A DNA stretch of 64,000 nt from NCBI RefSeq assembly GCF_900496995.4, contig NC_044030.1, positions 75,990,017 to 76,054,016 of the forward strand, read 5' to 3'. Of the stretch, positions 25,846 through 37,800 are shown piece after piece. This DNA comes from Aquila chrysaetos chrysaetos. Its lineage: Eukaryota; Chordata; Aves; Accipitriformes; Accipitridae. The position numbers and the translations under genes were made by a program. Each line of letters opens with the position of its first letter. The stretch's first letter is position 1. Under the pieces are notes generated by a model. That model was not told the DNA's origin. It made no database searches and saw only the letters and a program-made list of their open reading frames with translations.

Positions 25846-25975
25846 GCATAAATATATTAAAATATGCTAAAATATATAGCATAATCTTTATAATGTATAT
25901 AATAAAATTTGTATAATACATATATAATCTTATATATTTATATCTTTTTATATATACTTATAGAAAAATAAGATT
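25846..25975 (+). repeat. AT-rich block (TATA/ATAT words)
   Basis: About 130 bases with very few G or C, dominated by ATATAT, TAATAT and TTATATATT words. It is a low-complexity AT-rich repeat and the strongest such block in the window. Confidence 0.8.
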
Positions 25976-25979
25976 TCTT

Positions 25980-28900
25980 TATCATTTCCTAAGGCACCAT
26001 TTTATAGCACTGTATTTCTGTGAGTGTAGCAAAGGTTTCTTTAGGTGAGATTTCAGTTTGAAGTCTGCAGCATCTTGAAAATTACTTTTAAATTCAGATT
26101 TCAGTGTATGTAGTTGAAATTGTCTATATCTTGGATGACAGAAGGCCAGATATTTAGTGCTAGTCTGTAAAACCTGGAAGACCTGTTTTGTTGTAGATGA
26201 AACACAATGATTTCTGTATTCTAGTTATATCTTATTTTTACATCTTTGTGGGCTCAAGAAAGAACACGAAATGATTTTTTTTTTTTTTTTTTGAGCTTCC
26301 TTTCAGAAAGATTTATTATTTTTAGGTTTTGGCTAAAGTTGAAGTTAAGGATTTTTCCCAGCTTACTCCATTTCAATGTGCCTGCATCCTGAAGAAAGAA
26401 TCTGGGAAAAGAGAGTGCAATTACAACTGAAAATTGCAGACAAGTTTCGTTGACTTTGTAATGAGTTTTGCTTTGTGCTGTTTTACCCCTTCTTGTTTAT
26501 ATATTATTTTTAAGGCATGTCAATGTTAATTAAAAAAAATTTTTTTCTCTTTTTTCTTAAAAATAAGGTGAATAGGGACATGTTCTTTTTTTAAAGTGCT
26601 CATCTGAAAAGGGTACTTAGAAAGTTGGCTTATTGGTGGTAACTACTGCCAAAATTATTATCCATACTGCTATGATATGGGAATGTTTCACAAGCAATGC
26701 CTTACTTCTATGTCTTTGTTCGTTTGTGAAGGTAAATTCTGCTGATCCAGAAACTGCAGAGATATCTACAAGGTCTTTGCTGGAAATGCAAGCTAGAAGG
26801 TGCTTGTCCAGGGGGCAGCTTCGAGACAGATTTATGCAGCTTTCTGTTTGCGTGCAGATGGAGTTTGCCGAGGGGTTGGGAACACTGTTTTTATTGGGTT
26901 TGTTCTGTTTTTTCTTTTGGCTGACTTTGCCCATCTTTGTTCACTCAGCCCCGGGAGTGTGCTGTGGTTGGGACCTTGCACTTAATTCACATCAGCAGTT
27001 TCAGTAAACACTTAGTAAATAACAGATCACGCGCTTAAAAAAAGATATGCTTTGGGATGCCTTTTTTTAACAGCTTTAACACCTGTATTATTGGCAGTTT
27101 TTAACAACACTGTATGTCGCATGACCGTAATCCAAGAACAGTCACGCATTGATTTTAGAGAGACAAATACTCGCGGACCAAGGGGACCTTTTCCATCTGC
27201 TCCCTTCTGCTGAGCATCAGATCTTCCTGTTGGCATTGCTTATGCTTTGGATGACTTTGTCATAAAGCCTGGGGTGATGAGGAGTTGAATGCCTCGTCTG
27301 CACACGGCATGTCAAATTTCTGTAGTCGTGGTGGCTTGCAGTGTGGGGGACTGCCTTAAAACCATCCTCTTCTTATACCAGCCAGGTGTCTCAACTGGGC
27401 TCTATGAAGGTGGTGGTTTTCTCAGTAAAACCCATGACTCACATTTTCTCTGCTTAGCTTATGATTTATTCCTCAAAATGGCCCTAACATGCATTTCTTG
27501 TAAATGGCCCATAGCCTCATGAGAGCAGCTTGGCTCATCTGCTCTGGCTTTTGAAATCCTAATGACCATTTAATCGAGTAAATGTGAGATAGCTGTGAGC
27601 TAGAGCTGGTTTCATGGCTCTGCTTGCATTTAATGGTGTCATGGTCTTCAAATGATACGTATCCTAAAGCGTTAAACCATCCCACTCACTGATGGCATTA
27701 AGCTATTTTCCATACCCATGGTCTAGCTGTGCATCTGCGGCTCAGTGTGAATTGCCCCGCAGTTGGGGAAGTCACAAATATCCATGTACACTGTCTTTCG
27801 TTACACAGCTTAATGAGATTTCTGCGTCCCCTGGAAAACCGGCATGACCCACAGATGGGTGGTAACCACATTATTTTTCTGCTGCTACCACATCCCCATA
27901 CTTCTAACATCTTCTCCAAAGAAAAGGCATAGTTATGTGTAACGGACTGTAAAAAAAGAAGGTAAAACAATTGCCAATATTACAACTTCATATTGTTAAA
28001 ATTTATTTTAAACAATAGAGGGAAGGACTATATTACAAATTTTTTTGAGTTTGTTTCCATATAAGCCTCCAGGTAATGTTGAGAGGCTGGTTTGTAATTT
28101 CTGTGCTAATGGCAGATGCCCAGCAGGAGATAATTACCTTTCAAGAGTGCCTGGCTTCTTTTTTAGGGACTTAAAATAACTGGCCAGCAGAGAAGAAACT
28201 GTTCCAAAGTTTCATGTTTGGGAAGAGGTTTCCCAAACTACAGACTTTTATCAAGAACAAGTGAGATACTGAATGAACATGCAGGCAACTGCTTAAAATC
28301 TGACTAAAGGAAAATTCTTCTCCAAACAACACAAAAATACAGGAATGTGTTTTGTCAAAGTCACAATTCATTGAATTAAAATTTCTCAGAGCTGACTGCT
28401 CACCCCTTCTCTTAGAGCACAAACACAGAACATATTTTTCCATTTTCAAACCCTCTAGGTCTGGAGTCTACACAGCCATGAGAGAGAGAGGAGCTTGGTC
28501 GTATAGCTATGATGGGGAATTTAAAAGTTCTGGTGAAAGTTTCTATTAATTTACATCTGCACTGTGAAAAACCTCGGGATATCAAATTAGATAGAAATAG
28601 AGCATCAACCAGGTCACTGAAATTACACACGACTTTTATCCTCATATTTGCAAGAAGGTGTGAATAGGTCCTTCTGCAGTCACCAGACTGCAGTCCGCAT
28701 TTTACCAGTCTTAACAGAGTGCTCTCTACATGATTGCTTATAATGCTGATACAGTATCTAGTATTAAACCGTGTATTTTGTGTAATCTTTTTTCAGTAAT
28801 GCTGCAAAAACATTAGTTACTAAAAAAAAGCATCAAACCATAGAAAGGTAAATGTCATTAAACATCAAAATCATAAACTCATTAAAGATGATGAAAAAAT

Positions 28901-31900
28901 TGTGCTCAAGGCTAGCATCCTTGAACCTTTTTGTATTTGCCTCTTCTTAAAGACAGTTTTTCATCTTTAATCAATAAGAAACTATAGGCAACTTAACTCT
29001 AAAATCATGATTTGAAATTATGTAATTTCTAAGTATTTTAAAGTGAAGAAATGTTTAGAGTAATTTCATGTTTCCATAGGATGCCATGCCCAGAAATGGG
29101 GGACAAAATCTGTTTCTCTACTTGCACCACGCACATCTACAGGACATCCCCAGCCAGCCAAGCACTGTCCGGGGCTGTAAATAAAACGAGACTGAGAGCT
29201 AGTACAGGTCTAATACACTGTGTGTGCTTCAAGTGTTAATAATGCAACCACATTTTCTTCAGATTAGAAATATGCTTTGCTATACCTGAGATTTTCCATG
29301 GAATTGCATTTTTTTTAAGGTGGGGCCCCAGTATTTTTGCAGTGTGCATGGCATTTTGAATATAGGTGTTTAAAGGGTGTGTGATTTGATTATTTATTTC
29401 TGGCCGAAGCATAGCGGGTGTTTTGTAACACCTGTTTTTGGTTTCGTGGTTATAAATGACTGCCTGACAGACATGTGCGATAGGAAATACGGTTGTGTCC
29501 CAGACAAGCCAGGACATCCTCTCCTTGGGCATAACCATGAGGCTGATCTTTTCCTGGTAATGCTGAATTAGTACAAAGTTCTTGACTAGGAGATTTTTGT
29601 GTGAGCACAAACTTTGTGGCTTTAAATATAGCCACAGGAAATGAAGTAGTCATTAATGAATATAGAGTAGATGAATATACAAACTGAAAACCGAAGAGGA
29701 CTCCCTGCGCTGAAGCTGTTAGCCAACACTGGGTAGAAAACTATTTTGTGATGTCTTCGGTCACACTGGCAGCTGCAGCATCAACTTTTGGCTGCTGTAT
29801 TGTTACCCAAAGGGCTCACTAATACCACACAATTAATTGAGGCTACAAATAGATCCATAATCCTCCTGTGTCAGAAGTGCTGCTTTTTTAAATTCTGCCT
29901 TATGTGAATGATGCTAGTCTTTCCATTTTGGGATAAAATTATGGCCATTACACAGTCTACTAATACTTTTCCTACAGGAGGCCAGTCCTCACACACTAGT
30001 GATCTCTTGGGTATTATTTCTCATGCAAATTGAGATGATGTATTTAAAGATATCTTTAGCCTCTAGTGCTGATGATGATTGGTAAAATGACACTGCAGTG
30101 AGGAATACAGACCATTCAGTGCCCACCCTAAGCCAGCAGGAATGCCTACAAGCCATTTTCTTACATACTTTTCTCTCCTGTGGCCTATCTTTGGTCTATG
30201 AGTTAATTGATCCAGTATTTTCTGAGATAATTATCTTAAGCTTTGACTATTCAGTTAGGAAAGCGGTTGCACATATAAATCAAAAATAAAACCCATATGC
30301 TTTCAGCACTCTTGCAATTAGGCAGCAGTACTATGGTTGGCTTATCAGGAACAACAGTGGAACTTTTTCCTTCTATAATTGAGGATGAGATTGGCACTTG
30401 ATTACTGACCTCTTGGGATTTCAAAGCTCCAAGAGACACCTCAACTATCACACATGCTATGATCATTTGGTGTTTCTCAGTGATGGTAAATTATACATTT
30501 GCAGCCCCGAATTTAACTAGTTCCTCAAGGCTTTATGTGATGCTGAGAGAAAGTCTCGGTATGAAGTTCAGACCAGAACTTTAACCTGCATGGTGGGACA
30601 GCGCTGTGTGTTTGACCTCAGCAGAGTTTTAGTCTCTTCTTACTGTTGATTTACCATAGGGCTGTGTATTTGCTGGTGTTGGTGTAGAGGTTGCAGTCTG
30701 CCTTCAGAAGAGAGCTGCAGGTGCAGCATCTTCGCTGCTCTGGGGTTTTTTGACATTTCATACTCAATGAAAAGAAAATGCATCAAAAAAACAGTGAATC
30801 AATAATTGCTGTAAACTAGAAGCTTTGCTTTGGTTATGGTTCAGTAGTAGTATTTACACCAAAGGCTTTTATCAGCATTTAGCGGGAGTGGGGACAGCCA
30901 TCAGCGTATAATTAAACTCCATTTAGAGGGTTTAATTTGTGCTTTGGTGCTGAGGGAGTCATTCCGAATGTTAGAATTATAAAGGGGATTTAATCATAAA
31001 AGATTAAATAAATCCCAGCTACATTTGACAAGCATTTCACTCTTCAGTAAGTCATATGATCCTTAATTATTCTCCAAAAGCCTAATTAGCTCCATTCCTT
31101 ATTTAAATCATATCTCTTCCACAAGACTCTTCTGGTGCGGCTCGATCTGCATTGCCTTTTTGACGCATGTTGTGCTAATCAGGCTTTTAATCCAGCCAGT
31201 TAATCAGCCCTTCCCTGCCGCTAAGCCCGGCTGCCATACTCCCCATTCAGCAAGATGCTTTAGACATCTCATAACCCAGGCTCAGAAAGCTTGTGTGGCC
31301 AAGTGCCCCAGGGCAGGCGATAGCAGAAGTCAAAGGCCAGTGTGATGGAAAGCAGCGTGATTTAAACCTGTCTGAAGAAACCTCTGAAGAAGTTTTTGCT
31401 GGAGGCTTTCATTCCACCTGTTGCCCTGTGACCTCCTCTGCTGGGACAGAGACATGCTTTATCCTCTTCATGGAAACTTCTATTTTCTTCCCTCAAAAAA
31501 ATGCCATTTCTCTTCTATGTTCCTGTCCTTTTTTTCTGAGTGGGGTTTCTAGCAGGAAAAACTTGAGGTATATTGCCCCAAGGTTAATACAGTTTCAGTA
31601 ACATAGTGGGTGGATGTCATTCTGCCAAATGTACATACTTGGCTCAGGAAAAAAATCAAATCTTTTACCTAATCAAAAATTCCTCAGCTGGAGTACATGA
31701 ACTTTTCCAAATACTTGAAATTATTAATGGAGATGCCTTCTGAAGTGTAATAGCAAACCTGCATGTTCCTGTAAGCAGATACGTAATCTGTTCACATCTA
31801 ATAGAGCTGGGGAACAGCATTTGTCAAGGTTCATTTGGCTACAGTTATCCCTTGTTTTTCCCCTTTAAAACTCAGTTGCAGAATTTCCAAAGTACTTTCT

Positions 31901-34455
31901 GTTGAACAATAATAAAGAAATGAAGGAGCTCTTATGCATACTAATTGCTTGCATGTTTTGCCTGAAATCTTTAATGGGTGGCTGCGCTGTGCAAACGCTG
32001 TTTACTCTGCATCAAAACCTGGCTTGGAGCTGGATGTCACATCTCGGTGGAAAGGCATAGCACTGCCACATTTTCTATAGGTAAATTCCTTTGAAGGAGG
32101 CTTAAACCTCCCCATCTGGCTGTGTTTCTCACCCTACTTTAAGCTCAGCTAAGTGACTGGACTGCCTGGGAGCGGAGGTGTGTAAACCCTGTCACAGGTA
32201 TCAGAGCTTTGCAAATACATCTCAATTCCACTATGCTTGATTTCACTGATCAATCACGCCCCACTGATCTTTATTATTCTTTTATTTATTTTTTATTCTG
32301 TGATGCTCCAAGTAGATAGCAATTAATGTAGATGTCTAGAAAACCAACCCAAACCCTGCTGTGGGGAGGAGGAGCCCTAAATGGGGAAAGAATTGAGTTG
32401 TTGGGGCTGATACTGGACAACTTTTTTCCATTTTGTTTCATGAGATTGCTTGTGGAGGCCAAGCAAAAGCCCAAGCGAGGTGTGCAGTCCAGTCCGTCCT
32501 CACACAGTGGTGCAGTCTGCCTTTCTGTGCTGATGATGTGTGAACTACAAAGGGGAATTAACGAGCTGTGCTTAATAGAGGCTGCAGGTTTTTGGTTCAT
32601 GTTGCATGGGCTCCGCACTAGAGATTAGTGAGATGTCTGTCGCCAGCAACCCCTTTGGGAGTTTGTTACACCACCAGAGCTGGTGTCGACGCAGACATGG
32701 GGTCTCTGACCTGACTGCAGCTCTGTGCCAAACCTCTGAGGGTAAGAGCAATCCCCATGAGATGGCAGTCGCCGTGGTTAGGGCCAAGGAAGGCAAAGCT
32801 TATTAGCAAAGCCTGGGGCAGAAGGACCCCCCATCAGCAGTGGTTTGGCAATTCAGAGCTGCTGTGTGCGTGGCCAGTGCTTTGCTTTGATCGTTTTTCA
32901 GGGTATCAACTCCTGATGTTTCTGTCCCAGTCTCCTGACTTTCAGATGACATAAACTCTGCCAGCAAAAATCTCATTCAATGTACACCAAATCATTCAAC
33001 ACTGGAAAGATTCCTTAAAATCAGTCTGTGCTCTCAGACTGTTGCATAGAGAGATTTCCCAAGCAGTCACAGCAGGTGTCAGATGTTCTGCTTCTAGCAT
33101 CTTCACAGTTTCACCCTCCTTAAAACAGAGGGATCCATCCAGAAATTTTTAAAATTGCAGTCCATAGGAGAGGGGAACTGTTCTGCTATGTTTCTGCAGC
33201 TAAAATGTTTTTCTGTGAAGTTATGATATGAAATCAGTTATAAATTAAAAAAAAATATTTAGAAATAAGAACGTCTGAGTCTTGAACCCGAAGCAGTCAG
33301 TGGCACATGGACTTAAATTCTCCTTACTCAGGTTCTCTTTGTTATCCTGTGGCTATCCTGTGGAGTTGGGTCTGAAAACAACAAAATATATGGCCAGACC
33401 TGAAGATGAGATATATCACTGAGGAATAAAGAATGTTGGCTAATTTTTCTGAGGATAACTTGCTATAGGCTTTTCTAACAACAGATTTAAGCATGCCAAA
33501 ATGTAGAATACAGTTTGATTTTTTGGAGGGGTTTAAAAAAAAAAGGAGAAAGAAAAAAATTGCCCGAGGACACATTCTGTGTTTATAAAAAGCCACATTA
33601 CCGCAGAGTGCACCTCTCATTGTGCCAGGTCCACTTCCCTTGGCACAGATAAGGAGCAGTGCCAGTGGTGTGGACACTCCCTATCTGCCCTATGGACCGG
33701 GGCACCATGTGATGCTCCTGGTCCCTGTCACTCTGGCTCCATGGACCTTCTCCTTCATTCCCCTGCATGCTGGGCTGTCGTTAGTCCCCAGCAATGAGAA
33801 GTCTCCTATCCAGCCTGAATTAATGCACTCTGAGTCAAGTGTGTCCCCCTCACCCCCACCATGCTACAGATATTATATGTGTGCCAGGATTATACGATTC
33901 AGGTACATCCCTACAAAGGATGGAGAGGAATAGGGACATAGTCCTATTACACGACTAGGGACATGGTATAAAGGAGGAGGACAGTATGGAGTATAAGAGA
34001 CAGGAGAATTGGTAGCAGAAAATACAAATTCCCACCTCAGGAGAGGCATCCCCATGAGAGGCTCTTTGCTCCCTGACACAGTGTACCTTTGCAGCTGCAG
34101 TTTAGTCCGAAATCCTGGACGAAACTGTTAAGAAACTTGAGGTTTTTCCAAGATTTCAGAGCGACTTTGTTAATGCACCAAAGCCTTTGTCTGACCTTTT
34201 CCTGTAATCTCCTGAGTACAGCATTGTTTAATCAAAAAACAATAATGTCATTATTTTGTGAATAATTATAATAATAATAGTAATTTCTATGTTATTTCTT
34301 TTTCACAATTTTTAAACCAGCAGTCATTTACCAAAAATAGTTGAGGTGTTTAAATAATTGAAAGCTTTTAAAAAAAGATATTGTCTACCTCATTGTCCTG
34401 GTCAGTTCAAATACTGAATAAACCCTGTGCCAGAGAAAGCTACGGGACATTTGAA
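25980..34455. other. Intronic stretch without genes
   Basis: No exon, RNA gene or intact mobile element is seen. The block contains an 18-base T run at 26275-26292. It also contains four segments with the texture of conserved non-coding DNA, near 28050-28165, 29700-29880, 30860-31130 and 31890-32050, discussed as findings. Confidence 0.5.
26275..26292 (+). repeat. Poly-T run of 18
   Basis: An uninterrupted T run in intron 2. No gene-like sequence lies to its right, so a processed pseudogene on the minus strand is not supported. Confidence 0.8.
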
Positions 34456-34458
34456 GTT

Positions 34459-34484
34459 GGGGGGGGGGGGGGTGGGGGTGGGTG
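34459..34484 (+). repeat. G-run (G14 T G5 T G3)
   Basis: Fourteen G, then T, five G, T, three G, T, GG. The tract meets the general pattern for a G-quadruplex on the strand that would appear in the CCBE1 pre-mRNA. It is prone to length variation. Confidence 0.85.
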
Positions 34485-34816
34485 GTGTAAAAGGAGATGA
34501 GATGAGTCTCACTGGCTTTGGTGAAGCCAAAATTTTCAAAGGCAAATGAATTCTGTTTACTTGAATTTTTTGGCTCTGTGGTGACTGACAGGAGTCTGAC
34601 TCTTCTGGGATGGAGCGGGGAACATTTTGAAACACAAACCACAGGAGCCAGGACACAAAGATGTCTCAGTTGCCCAGCCAAACTCTTTTCCCGAGCAGGT
34701 GAAGAGCTGGCCAGGTGCTAGACCCCCTGAGGGTCAGCTTTCCTGTGTGATTGGGCACAGGTGAGAGGTTTATTGGTGGCCATGTGGGTTGGCTTTCCAT
34801 GGAACATAACAGCAGT

Positions 34817-34840
34817 TTAGGGTGCTTTAGGGTGCTTTAG
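34817..34840 (+). repeat. Short tandem repeat, 10-base unit
   Basis: TTAGGGTGCT is repeated twice and followed by TTAG, about 2.4 copies. It contains the TTAGGG word, but the period is ten rather than six, so it is not a telomeric repeat. Confidence 0.75.
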
Positions 34841-34849
34841 ACAGACAGT

Positions 34850-37800
34850 GACGCAGCTCACTGGGGAGCAATGCTGGCCCTGAGCCCAGTGTCCAGGGGC
34901 TGCACGTCAGGCTGGAGCAGAGCCCACTGGGATGCCCCAACTCTACATGTTTTGTCATCTTAAAACACCTATATGGCAAAAGACAGCTCCAGTAGTAGCT
35001 GTTAGACTCCACATTGTGGATGCCACCTCCTTGGGATGCCATCTTCTTATTGCTGGGAGAGGATAGGGATGCAGGAGGAAAACCATGTGGTGCTTGGCCA
35101 TTTTTAATCCTCTTTCCCTAAGCTATTCCTGAAGGCAGAGCTGGGATAGATGGACTTTTGTTTTGACCTACCTATGGCAGTTTTCTTGTCTTATCGTCAC
35201 GGGTTATTTATGCTGCTCTTCTGTCTATTAATTTCCAGAGTAGTCTTGTTTTACAGTAGTTCATCTTTCTGGGCATTTGGAGAACACATGCATGTATTTA
35301 ATGAGGTGACACTCTGATTTAGTTTCCCAGTAACTTGAAAATAAAAATACACCTCCTAAAAAATCATGGAAGATTGGGAGAGCCAAAATGCTACACTTAA
35401 AAATGGCAAAACACTCTGAAATTTGCTTTAACAGTTTGGATTGACTAGTACATTCCTTTTATCCCTCCTAAACTTCTTGGCTTATTTAAAAGATTCCTAT
35501 CCCAATTGTCTCTAACAAATTCATCCTACAGATGGGTTGCACAATTAAAATCAATCTTATTTTTCTTTCTTAGGCTTTCAGTGTTATCAAATTCTGGATT
35601 GATTGTTGTTTTCTAATCTTAATCATCATGTCATTTTAAGTGCACAGAGGGGTTTTAAAAATAATTTGAGCTGGGATCATGCCGAAAGCTGCATCTGGAT
35701 TCCTGGAGTATGAGGGAAGCTTTGAATCAAACAGCTGGCAAGTTTGCTGGATACAGAAAGGCCAGCACAGTACTCTCAACCTGTGCAGATATCAATGGGA
35801 ACTCTTGGCTGCTCTGGCGGAGTTGCTCAACCTTGCGGTTTCATTGGGAATCTTGTGTCCAAGGCTTTGCTTAATACCCGAGCTGCCGATTCTTGGCTCT
35901 CCTGTGAAAAAGCTCTGCTTGGGGGGAAGGGATGGATTTTTGTTGTTGTTGTTGTTGTTGTTAGTTATTTTTAAGCTGTTGTCTGCAGAGGGACTCAGGA
36001 AGATGAACCCAAAAGCCAAAAACATCACTTAAAGCAACCCCCCCCACTGTGCCTGCTGCAGGCTGCCTCCCTTGGCACTTTACACTGGTGGGATCCCGCT
36101 CTGGTGGGATCTCGCTTCCCTGGGGGCTGCAGCACCCCAGAGCTGATGTCTTTGTGGCAATTGAGGTGGTTTCATGATTCCTGCTGTGAGGATGTGAATG
36201 AGCCCCTCTCATCCCAGATTAACGAGGAAACTTAAAGCCACAAGAAAAGGCTGCGAGCTCTGCTCGGTGCTCGTAGATTTCTGGAGAAACGTCAAACCTG
36301 TGGGGCTTTGCTGGCTCAGGTGGTACCATGTCCCTTTGAGCCCAGGTCTACCCTTGCACCTTTAGGGTCCAAAGGGAAACCATGGTTGAAGATCACTTCC
36401 CTCTCTATAGCTCTTCTTGGAGCTGCTTGACGTGACATACAGAATGGCCTCACTTGTTGCTAGGAAAAAAGATGACTCCATCATGGATGGCGTCATCGTG
36501 AGTGTCCCATTGGAAATGCCGTGTTTGTTGTTCTGCTTGTACAAATTGGTGTTTTCAAGCAGAGTTTCTTCTGTGGTTTCATGATACAGAGTACTTGGTG
36601 GTGCTGCAAGTTTCTGGTGTCTCCCCATCCCATAGTACTCATCCCTGCACTGCACTGCTCTGCCTACATGGCAGCTTCGGGCTGACACCAAGAACTGGGT
36701 CAGAGAATGGATCTTGCGTTTTTGTTGTTGGGTTTGGGTTTTTTCCCTCTTTATTTTCCTTCATTTTGTTTTTAAATCAGAGAGGTCCCTAATGCGGCTG
36801 ATGGAGTGGCCTGTGTCCGGGCTGGGGAAACACCATAACGGGTTGCAGGGAATTCCCTGTGAGTAGCAGGGCTGTCAGGGAGGCTGTGCCCACAGTGTCA
36901 GTGCTGCCATTTACCCATAGAGTGGTATGTTTGTGCCTTCAAAAAGGATTCCTAAATTATTATTTTTTTAGTATGTTCACAAGCAAACCTATACTTCCAA
37001 CCAGACCTGCCAGCACAGCGCTGCTTGTTTGCAAGCAGCCAGGGTGTTGCAGGGAGCACACCAAAAATTCACTGGCTACAACAGACTCTTGGAGCTTTGT
37101 GAATTTTCCCCTAAATGATGCATGTCCAATTCTACCCTCCTTATTCCAGTCCTGGTGTGAACAGTGTCGGACAACTGTGTTAATTCCAACTATTAGTGTA
37201 AATGTGAATGTTACCTTTGGGGTGGCAAAGCAACAGATGAATCTCATTGCAGGTGCTACCGAGGTTACTAATATGCATTTAGGGAAGAACGTGTGTGTAT
37301 GTGTATATATATTTAGCACATTGTATGCTAATGCCAGAAGGCATTCTGGAAGCTGGATGAACTTGCTGCTCTTTGTGTCACTAAACTTAATACCAAGAAG
37401 TGTTGTCCCTTAACCCCAAATAGCAGAAATGCATATTTAATTCATTCATTTTTATAGTCAGAAGTGTATTTAATTTCAGACTTCTGTCATGCAAAAGTTG
37501 AATCTGAAGTACTTCCCAAGTTTAAAAAATCATTGTAATATCTAAAAATAAGAAGGAAGATAGCTTGTGTCCAACAATGCTTATTTATAAAGACTTTAAA
37601 AGGGGAAAAAAGAAGAAACAATGTCGGGTTTGTGACCTGAGCCTTTGGCGCCCACCCAAACCCGTTTGCATGCTGAGTCCGTCCATTATACACTTAGTCA
37701 AATCTTTCATATAATCCCACTGTCTCTGGTCTTAATCTTAAAAAAATAGGCCTTTGTTTTGTATTTGACTCTAGAGGATAAAGAATACGAGACTGTCTGC

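Noticed and set aside
34817..34840. TTAGGG words as an interstitial telomeric repeat
   Set aside because: The period is ten bases (TTAGGGTGCT), only about 2.4 copies, so it is not telomeric.
36859..37413. 184-codon open frame, plus strand
   Set aside because: No recognisable domain, signal peptide or repeat. Composition is mixed and includes residues from a GT/AT simple stretch. In 64 kb of six-frame sequence a frame of this size can occur by chance.
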